Assembly: GCF_000718635.1 (NCBI RefSeq)
Contig: NZ_JOBF01000012.1
Span: 124,001-188,000, forward strand
Direction of reading: 5' to 3'
Origin: Streptomyces varsoviensis
Lineage (GTDB): Bacteria > Actinomycetota > Actinomycetes > Streptomycetales > Streptomycetaceae
Length of the DNA: 64,000 nt
Part shown: piece by piece, positions 58,409 through 64,000 of the stretch
How positions within the stretch are numbered: the stretch's first letter is position 1
Layout: each line of letters begins with the position of its first letter
The notes under the pieces: generated by a model
Told to the model about the DNA's origin: nothing
Databases searched by the model: none
What the model saw: the letters and a program-made list of their open reading frames with translations, nothing else
Translations under genes and position numbers: made by a program

Positions 58409-60244
58409 TCACTCCCGGCGCGCCGCGCGCCGCCGGCCGCGGTGCCGGAACAGCCGAGCCCGCTGCGAGAGCCTGCTGCGCATCCGGACCGTCACGGCGA
58501 AGGCCACCAGCAGGATCAGCACCCCCAGGCTCGCCGCCTGCCACACCAGCGACTGGAGCACCGTCACGACTCCTATGAAGGCGATCCCCAGCAGGAACAC
58601 CATCTCGCGCAGCTCCTTCTTGAGCTGGTACGAGCGGCTGGAACGGATCCGGACCGTCGCCAGCCACTGCTCGCCCAGCCCCAGCCCCCACCACAGCCGC
58701 CGGTCCAGGAAGACCCACGGCAGATCGGGGTACGTCCCCAGCGCGTCCAGGGAGCTCGGATAACGGCTCGTCATGTCCCCGCCGTGCAGATACGTCCGCC
58801 GCTCCTGCACCTCCGAACTGGCGCGGATCGCCTTCAGCTCCAGGGTGGGCACGATGCCGTCCCGGTCCGGGAACCCCTCGATCACGACGCTGTCCCCGCT
58901 GCCCACCCCCAGCAGCTCCAGCGTCATCTCGTCCAGCAGGCACACCTCGTGCTCGGCGCTGGCCCGGTCGCCGTCCTGCACCCGGCAGGCCACATAGTTG
59001 GGCGGACCGAAGAAGAACCGCGTCCACCGGCTGCCGCCGTGCCGCACCTGCGCCGGCACGACCGTGACGGCCTCGCCCGGCTCCAGCCCCAGCCCCACCC
59101 GCAGCGAGTGGTCCACCTGGAGCGTACGGAGGTCGTCGGGCGCGATGTCGGGGGCGACCACCACATTGGCCAGCGCGCCCAGCCGCTCGTGCCGGGCCGC
59201 CGGCAACTGCGCGTTCTGCACCATCAGATGGGACGGGCCGCCCAGCTCCCGCGCCAGCCCGGCGGAGACGCGCACGACGCCCGCGCCGCGCTGATCGAAG
59301 AGGTTCGGCGTCCGGCACGCCGGATAGTGGTGGGCGGGCAGCTCGTTGAGCGGATGGATGTCGTCGTAGACGGTGGACGCCGGGGCGTCGGGCGCGTACT
59401 CCTCCAGGCCCGAGCGGGTGGCGCGCTCCTCGTCCGCGAAGAGCCGGGTGCCCTTCTCGCACAGGTGCCGGTCGCCGCGGGCCGCCGCGCTGAACTCCTC
59501 CGGCGTGGCGCCGAACCAGTCCCGCAACTGCCGCGACTCCGAGAGGAGTTCCGTCAGCAACTGCCGCTCGCCCGGATGGTCGCGGGGGACCCCGGAGCCG
59601 TCGTGCAGCACCCCGTACCGATTCACGTACGCGTACATGCCGCCCAGCAGCTCGCCCGACGGCAGCTCCGCGCGGAACACGTCACCCGGCAGTATCACCC
59701 GGTGGTACTCGCCGACCGGATCGAAGATCCCCTCGCTCGCGTCGACGAGCTCCAACTGCGCGGCGTCCAGCCAGGTCACGAACAGGTCCATGACGCGGCC
59801 CGGCGCCCGGTACGGCGACGACGACACATAGCCCATCGGCGACACATACGCGGACACCCCGATCCCGACCCCCGACACCCGCACCTTGGCCATCGGGATC
59901 GTCGCGGAGACGCCCGCGCCCTCCATCTTGTGGCAGAGCTGCGCCGGACAGGCGTTGGACCCCACCGAGAGCACGGGGAACCGGTCGCCGACGAGCGTCT
60001 GGTTGGCGCTCATCAGCGCGTAGTTGAGGGGCACGGGCTCCTCGGACCCGGGATCGGCCCGGAACCCGCCGGGCGGCGGCTGCACCTGCCACTTGGCGAG
60101 GCGGCGGCCCGCCACCGGGCGCAGCCGCAGCAGGCGGCGCTGGTGCAGCAGCCCGGACTCGGCGGGCCAGGCGCCGGGGTAGATCAGCGGATTCTCGCGG
60201 GGCGCGTCGGCGAGGCCGAGCGCTTCGAGCGTACGGTCGTCCAC
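58409..60244 (-). CDS. Large membrane-anchored protein of unknown function
   Basis: A 611-residue protein I cannot assign to a family. The N-terminal third (FPVLSVGSNACPAQL ... SPYRAPGRVMDLFVTWLDAAQLELVDASEG ... GMYAYVNRYGVL) vaguely resembles the YGSN motif and fold of gamma-glutamylcyclotransferases. The middle (DIAPDDLRTLQVDHSLRVGLGLEPGEAVTVVPAQV, then LLGVGSGDSVVIEGFPDR) resembles double-psi beta-barrel repeats. Two adjacent helices at about 545-590 (MVFLLGIAFIGVVTVLQSLV, AASLGVLILLVAFAVTVRM) precede a very basic tail, so both ends are probably cytoplasmic. GTG 60244 follows AGGAG. It stands alone, convergent with DUF6986. Confidence 0.75.
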   Translation of the reverse strand: MDDRTLEALGLADAPRENPLIYPGAWPAESGLLHQRRLLRLRPVAGRRLAKWQVQPPPGGFRADPGSEEPVPLNYALMSANQTLVGDRFPVLSVGSNACPAQLCHKMEGAGVSATIPMAKVRVSGVGIGVSAYVSPMGYVSSSPYRAPGRVMDLFVTWLDAAQLELVDASEGIFDPVGEYHRVILPGDVFRAELPSGELLGGMYAYVNRYGVLHDGSGVPRDHPGERQLLTELLSESRQLRDWFGATPEEFSAAARGDRHLCEKGTRLFADEERATRSGLEEYAPDAPASTVYDDIHPLNELPAHHYPACRTPNLFDQRGAGVVRVSAGLARELGGPSHLMVQNAQLPAARHERLGALANVVVAPDIAPDDLRTLQVDHSLRVGLGLEPGEAVTVVPAQVRHGGSRWTRFFFGPPNYVACRVQDGDRASAEHEVCLLDEMTLELLGVGSGDSVVIEGFPDRDGIVPTLELKAIRASSEVQERRTYLHGGDMTSRYPSSLDALGTYPDLPWVFLDRRLWWGLGLGEQWLATVRIRSSRSYQLKKELREMVFLLGIAFIGVVTVLQSLVWQAASLGVLILLVAFAVTVRMRSRLSQRARLFRHRGRRRAARRE

Positions 60245-60666
60245 GGTGCTCCTGGTCGTGAGGCGGTGTGTGACCGAGCTGATACCGGAGACCGAGCGCC
60301 GCACACGGAACCGCGGTGGCGCCGGTGACACGGCGCTCCGCTCCGGTGAGGAAGAGATACCCCAACTCCATGCCGAAAGCGCGCCGTGGACGCCGAAGGT
60401 ACCCCGGTCGTGGGACGGCGCCCGTGCGTTGACGGCGTGTCCGCCTACGGCTCGGGGGCTGCGTACGGGTCGGGGGCTTACGTACGAGCCGGGGTCGGTC
60501 CGCCCGGGACGTGGGCCCCGGCCTACGGCTCGGGGCACGTCCACGACCTCAGGGGCGCCCGGTGGCTTGCGGCAGCGCGGTGGTACGCGTCGCCGGGTCA
60601 CGGGCACGGGGCACGGGTCGCGACTCCAGCGGCTGCCGATGGCGGTGGCGGTGCCGGTGGGGCGGG
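60245..60666. other. Intergenic region with loose repeats, no gene
   Basis: About 420 bases between the LacI stop and the start of the 611-residue protein. Around 60440-60540 the motif TACG(G)(C/G)TCGGGG(G)C occurs several times. No family is visible in any frame. Confidence 0.5.
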
Positions 60667-61704
60667 CTACGCGCCCGGCCGCGGCGGGAGTTCGCCCGAG
60701 CCGCGGGCGACGAGACGGGTCGGCAGGACGGTCTGGCGTGGCGCTTCCGTCGCGCCCTCCAGCCGGCGGAACAACTGCTCGGCGGCCGTGCGGCCGAGCC
60801 GCGCGGCGTCCTGGGCTATCACCGTGATGCCCAGGAGGTCGGCGAGTTCCAGGTCGTCGAAGCCGACCAGGGCGACGGGGTGCGGCCGCTCCGCGAGGAC
60901 CCGTACGGCGGTCACCGTCACCCGGTTGTTGCCCGCGAACACGGCGGTCACCGGCTCGGGCCCGGACAGCACCCGGTCGACCTCGGCCCGTACGTGCTCG
61001 GGGGCGGTCGGGCCCAGCGAGACCCACGACTCGTCGACGGGCAGCCCGGCCTCGGCCATCGCGGTGCGGTAGCCGCGCAGCCGCTCGCTCGCGGTGTGGA
61101 TGCGCGGCTGGTCGCCGACGAAGGCGATCCGGCGGTGGCCGTGGGCGATGAGGTGGGCGACGCCCTCTCGGGCGCCGCCCATGCTGTCGGAGAGCACGGC
61201 GTCGGCGTCGATCAGCCCGGCCGGGCGGTCCACGAAGACCGTCGCGATCCCGGCCGCTATCTCGGGCTCCAGATAGCGGTGGTCGCGGCCGGCCGGGATG
61301 ATCAGCAGGCCGTCGACGCGGCGGGCGCAGAAGGCGAGCGCCAGCTCCTGCTCGCGCTCGGGGTCCTCGGCGCTGGAGCCGTTGATGAGCAGCGCGCCGT
61401 GGTCCCGGGCGACCTCCTCGACGGCGCGGTTGAGCGGCGCGTAGAACGGGTCCGCCAGGTCTTCGAGCACCAGGCCGACGGAGGCCGTGCGGCCCTTGCG
61501 CAGGACGCGGGCGCTGTCGTTGCGGCGGAAGCCGAGACCGGTGATGGCCTCCCGCACCCGCCGCTCGGTGTCGGGCGTCACGCCCGGCTCGCCGTTGACC
61601 ACCCGCGACACGGTCTTCAGGCCCACCCCGGCACGCGCGGCGACGTCCTTCATGGTCGGCCGGGCGCCGTAGCGGGGCTGCGGGCTGCGAGAGGTGTCGG
61701 CCAC
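60667..61704 (-). CDS. LacI-family transcriptional regulator
   Basis: A 345-residue repressor. DNA-binding part: PTMKDVAARAGVGLKTVSRVVNGEPGVTPDTERRVREAITGLGFRRNDSARVLRKGRTASVGLVL, with hinge helix. The periplasmic-binding-like sugar domain continues with DLADPFYAPLNRAVEE, VDGLLIIPAG, RRIAFVGDQPRIHTASERLRGYRTAM and VALVGFDDLELADLLG. GTG 61704 follows AGGACGAG; a longer ATG start at 61755 lacks a site. It is divergent from a ROK kinase, with a perfect operator between them, and probably responds to a galactoside or glucose-type sugar. Confidence 0.95.
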   Translation of the reverse strand: MADTSRSPQPRYGARPTMKDVAARAGVGLKTVSRVVNGEPGVTPDTERRVREAITGLGFRRNDSARVLRKGRTASVGLVLEDLADPFYAPLNRAVEEVARDHGALLINGSSAEDPEREQELALAFCARRVDGLLIIPAGRDHRYLEPEIAAGIATVFVDRPAGLIDADAVLSDSMGGAREGVAHLIAHGHRRIAFVGDQPRIHTASERLRGYRTAMAEAGLPVDESWVSLGPTAPEHVRAEVDRVLSGPEPVTAVFAGNNRVTVTAVRVLAERPHPVALVGFDDLELADLLGITVIAQDAARLGRTAAEQLFRRLEGATEAPRQTVLPTRLVARGSGELPPRPGA

Positions 61705-61763
61705 GGTGACTCGTCCTGTCGTTGCTGCTGTACGTACGGGAGTGACGTCGAGCATAGAGCCTG

Positions 61764-61775
61764 GACAACGTTGTC
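61764..61775. promoter_or_regulatory. LacI-type operator between LacI and ROK kinase genes
   Basis: GACAACGTTGTC is a perfect palindrome with the central CG typical of LacI/PurR-family operators. It lies 60 bases before the repressor start and 64 before the kinase start. Confidence 0.85.
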
Positions 61776-61839
61776 AAAGGCGGCGAGACTATCGATCTGC
61801 AACCCCGCCGCCGCCTGTGGACCTGGAGACATCGCACCC

Positions 61840-62811
61840 ATGCACACCGACCTCGTCGCCGCTCTCGACATCGGCGGCACCAAGATCGCCGCCGCTCTGG
61901 TGGACGGGGACGGGCGGCTGCTCGTCCGCGCCCAGCGGTCCACCCCCGCCCGCGAGGACGGCGCGACGGTCATGGGTGTGGTGAACGCGGTGCTCGAAGA
62001 GCTCAAGGCGTCCGGCGACTGGTCGCGGGTACGGGCCGTAGGCATCGGCAGCGCGGGCCCCGTCGACGCGTCGAACGGCACCGTCAGCCCGGTCAACGTG
62101 CCCGGCTGGCGCGGCTTCCCGCTGGTCGCGGAGGTCACGAAGACCACCGGGCCGCTCCGCGTCGTGCTGGTCGGCGACGGGGTGGCGATGACGGCCGCCG
62201 AGCACTGGCAGGGCGCGGCCCGCGGCCATGACAACGCGCTGTGCATGGTCGTCTCCACCGGCGTCGGGGGCGGGCTGGTGCTGAACGGCCGGCTGCACCC
62301 CGGCATCACCGGCAACGCGGGCCACATCGGCCACATCAGCGTCGACCTCGACGGCGACCTGTGCGCCTGCGGCTCGCACGGCTGCGTGGAGCGCATCGCC
62401 AGCGGCCCCAACATCGCCCGCCGCGCCGTCGAGAGCGGCTGGCGGCCCGGACCGGACGGCGATGCGACCGCCGCCGCGGTCGCCGCCTCGGCCCAGGCCG
62501 GCGACCCCCTCGCGCTGTCCTCCTTCCAGCGCGCCGCCCAGGCCCTCGCCGCCGGCATCGCCGCGACCGCCACCCTCGTGGAGCTGGAGGTCGTCGTCAT
62601 CGGCGGCGGCGTCGCGGGCGCGGGCGAGACCCTCTTCGCCCCCCTGCGCGAGCAGCTCCGCCGCTACGCCACGCTCTCCTTCGCCACCGGCGTCGAGGTC
62701 GTCCCCGCCCAGCTCGCCGGCGACGCGGGCCTGGTCGGCGCCGCGGCCGCCGCCGCGGAGGCACTGGGCCTGTGGAGCGCGCGGCACGCGATGCCGGCCC
62801 GTACGGCGTAG
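61840..62811 (+). CDS. ROK-family sugar kinase (glucokinase-like)
   Basis: A 323-residue kinase. N-terminal ATP motif AALDIGGTKIAAALV, catalytic-loop region GPLRVVLVGDGVAMTAAEHWQGAARG (Asp present), ROK signature with GITGNAGHIGHISVDLDGDLCACGSHGCVERIASGPNIA holding the zinc site H-x-CxCGxxGCxE, and adenosine motif VVVIGGGVAGAG. It phosphorylates a hexose, likely glucose or a related sugar released by the neighbouring alpha-galactosidase (inference). ATG 61840 follows GGAG. It is convergent with the alpha-galactosidase gene. Confidence 0.94.
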   Translation: MHTDLVAALDIGGTKIAAALVDGDGRLLVRAQRSTPAREDGATVMGVVNAVLEELKASGDWSRVRAVGIGSAGPVDASNGTVSPVNVPGWRGFPLVAEVTKTTGPLRVVLVGDGVAMTAAEHWQGAARGHDNALCMVVSTGVGGGLVLNGRLHPGITGNAGHIGHISVDLDGDLCACGSHGCVERIASGPNIARRAVESGWRPGPDGDATAAAVAASAQAGDPLALSSFQRAAQALAAGIAATATLVELEVVVIGGGVAGAGETLFAPLREQLRRYATLSFATGVEVVPAQLAGDAGLVGAAAAAAEALGLWSARHAMPARTA

Positions 62812-62921
62812 GTACGGAAGGCCGCGCCGCGGGTGCGGGGTGGGGCGGTGAGGCGACGGGGCCTCAGCCGTACCGCGGGTGCCGGGTGGGCCGCGCGGCG
62901 GGGCGGAACTCGCCGGGGGCC

Positions 62922-64000
62922 TCAGCCGTGCCGCACCGTCGAGACGCGGTAGACAGCCGTGCCGTGGGCCGGGACGGTGGCGCTGATCTCGCCGTGGGTG
63001 TTGCGCTGCTTGTGACTCCAGAGGTCGCGGAGCCGGTAGGTGGGGGCGGCGGGCAGACCGGCGGCCGTGGCCGTGGTGGTGATGGCCTGGGCCCGGTCCG
63101 TCTCGTTGAAGAGGGCGACGGCGCGGTCGCCGTCCCGCAACTGCTTCACGATGACCCAGCGCCCGCCGTCGGAGGACAGCACCGTGCCCTGTTTGCCGAG
63201 CGCGTCCTGGTCGAGCGCGATGATCTCGCGGTTGGAGACGATCTCGTACGTCGCGGGGGACGCCGTGCGCAGATCGGTGCCGATGAGCAGGGGCGCGGCC
63301 ATCATCGCCCACAGGGAGAAGTGGCTGCGGTACTCGGTGTCCGTCATGCCGCCGTTGCCGACCTCCAGCATGTCGGGGTCGTTCCAGTGGCCGGGGCCCG
63401 CGTACGGGGCGAGCGGCAGGTTCCGCTTGAGGATGGAGAGCATGCTGCTCCACCGGTCGCTGATGTCGCCGGTCGTGCGCCACAGGTGGCCGACGTCGGC
63501 GGCCCACTCCCAGGGCCTGTTCTGTCCCCATTCGCACAGGCCGTAGACGATGGGCCGGCCGGTGGCCTTCAGCGCGTCGCGCATCGTGATGTAGCGCTGC
63601 TCGGCGTCCAGACCGAGGTTGTTGCAGTTGTCGTACTTCAGGTAATCAACGCCCCAGGCCGCGAACTGCTGGGCGTCGGACTTCTCGTGGTGCAGCGCCC
63701 CGGGGAACCCCGTCGCGCTGCACGTCTTGACCCCCGCGCTGGTGTAGATCCCGAACTTCAGCCCCTTGGAGTGGACGTAGTCGGCGAGGGCCTTGATGCC
63801 GTTCGGGAAGCGCCGCGGGTCCGGGACCAGCTTTCCGGCGGCGTCGCGCTGCGGGAGCGCCCAGCAGTCGTCGAGGTTGACGTACTGGTATCCGGCGTCC
63901 TTGAGCCCCTTGGCGACGAAGATGTCGGCGACGGACTTGACCATCGACTCGTTGAACTCGGCCCGGCACTGCGTCGAGTTCCAGTTGTTGAAGCCCATGG
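62922..64000 (-). CDS. GH27 alpha-galactosidase, 5' end beyond window
   Basis: The visible 359 residues are the catalytic barrel and C-terminal beta domain of a family 27 glycosidase that releases terminal alpha-galactose. GFNNWNSTQC begins the barrel; nucleophile Asp is in VDYLKYDNCNN; the acid-base Asp is in LWRTTGDISDRW, by alignment with human GLA D231; GHWNDPDMLEVGNGGMT follows. The family normally has a leader (secretion signal and PPMG) before GFNNWNS, so the gene should continue past 64000. The C-terminal domain is short, with no carbohydrate-binding module. It is probably under the nearby LacI-type repressor. Confidence 0.93.
   Translation of the reverse strand, partial: MGFNNWNSTQCRAEFNESMVKSVADIFVAKGLKDAGYQYVNLDDCWALPQRDAAGKLVPDPRRFPNGIKALADYVHSKGLKFGIYTSAGVKTCSATGFPGALHHEKSDAQQFAAWGVDYLKYDNCNNLGLDAEQRYITMRDALKATGRPIVYGLCEWGQNRPWEWAADVGHLWRTTGDISDRWSSMLSILKRNLPLAPYAGPGHWNDPDMLEVGNGGMTDTEYRSHFSLWAMMAAPLLIGTDLRTASPATYEIVSNREIIALDQDALGKQGTVLSSDGGRWVIVKQLRDGDRAVALFNETDRAQAITTTATAAGLPAAPTYRLRDLWSHKQRNTHGEISATVPAHGTAVYRVSTVRHG

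Noticed and set aside
58409..61837. 1142-codon frame fusing the unknown membrane protein with upstream sequence
   Set aside because: The upstream part is antisense or out of frame to the LacI gene and low-complexity; AGGAG before GTG 60244 defines the real start.
62859..62945. GGGGCCTCAGCCGT repeated beside the alpha-galactosidase stop
   Set aside because: Two short copies of about 15 bp between convergent genes; likely chance or minor duplication, no further structure.

Overview
This window is a stretch of a very GC-rich actinobacterial chromosome, almost certainly Streptomyces. The grounds are strongly GC-biased third codon positions, many GTG starts with purine-rich ribosome sites, families typical of streptomycetes (monomeric NADP isocitrate dehydrogenase, DUF6421, DUF6986, DUF5134, DUF2510/scramblase-like, FUSC, CbiX-like, SGNH hydrolases) and streptomycete-style miniature transposable elements. 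It opens inside an accessory biosynthetic locus and then runs through mostly chromosomal housekeeping and regulatory genes.

Region 1 (1-9305) is the edge of a nonribosomal peptide synthetase (NRPS) cluster. Leftward lie a terminating C-A-PCP-TE synthetase and, translationally coupled to it, the start of a further adenylation enzyme cut by the window edge. Rightward lie a C-A-PCP synthetase whose binding-pocket residues suggest glycine, and an overlapping 4'-phosphopantetheinyl transferase that could prime the carriers. A 162-bp MITE with perfect 21-bp ends and a TCA target duplication sits in the divergent intergenic region.

Region 2 (9.4-25.2 kb) holds NADP isocitrate dehydrogenase, an Lrp-HAD pair, a DJ-1/PfpI protein, a FUSC membrane protein, a lactonase-like propeller, a CbiX-like protein, a GlcNAc-kinase-like ATPase with a scramblase-like protein, uracil-DNA glycosylase, a BNR-repeat protein, an old-yellow-enzyme with an ArsR regulator, and an FprA-type ferredoxin reductase.

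Region 3 (25.3-34.8 kb) has two small Cys-rich proteins in an otherwise gene-poor stretch, an acetyltransferase with an ATP-grasp ligase, and a three-subunit formate dehydrogenase (catalytic Cys, 4Fe-4S electron-transfer subunit, NrfD membrane subunit) whose genes overlap by 4 bases, followed by a HAD protein.

Region 4 (35-48 kb) is rich in regulators with readable operators: a TetR gene, a methyltransferase/TetR divergent pair with twin palindromes, PAP2 phosphatase, M56 peptidase, DUF5134, a TetR-SGNH hydrolase pair whose regulator has lost its normal C-terminus to a half MITE, VOC and GNAT genes, a polar amino acid ABC transporter operon, and a glycerophosphodiesterase.

Region 5 (48.3-64 kb) has a DUF6421-SDR-threonine aldolase operon, a 0.9-kb noncoding composite repeat, an acyltransferase, thioredoxin, a 27-residue leader peptide ahead of a flavin reductase, the electron transfer flavoprotein operon, a DUF6986 aldolase-like gene with a clear promoter and operator, a 611-residue unknown membrane protein, and a LacI / ROK kinase / GH27 alpha-galactosidase sugar locus truncated by the window end. 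A recurring theme is short tandem repeats, both between genes and in frame at protein ends. No rRNA, tRNA, CRISPR or complete autonomous transposon was seen.
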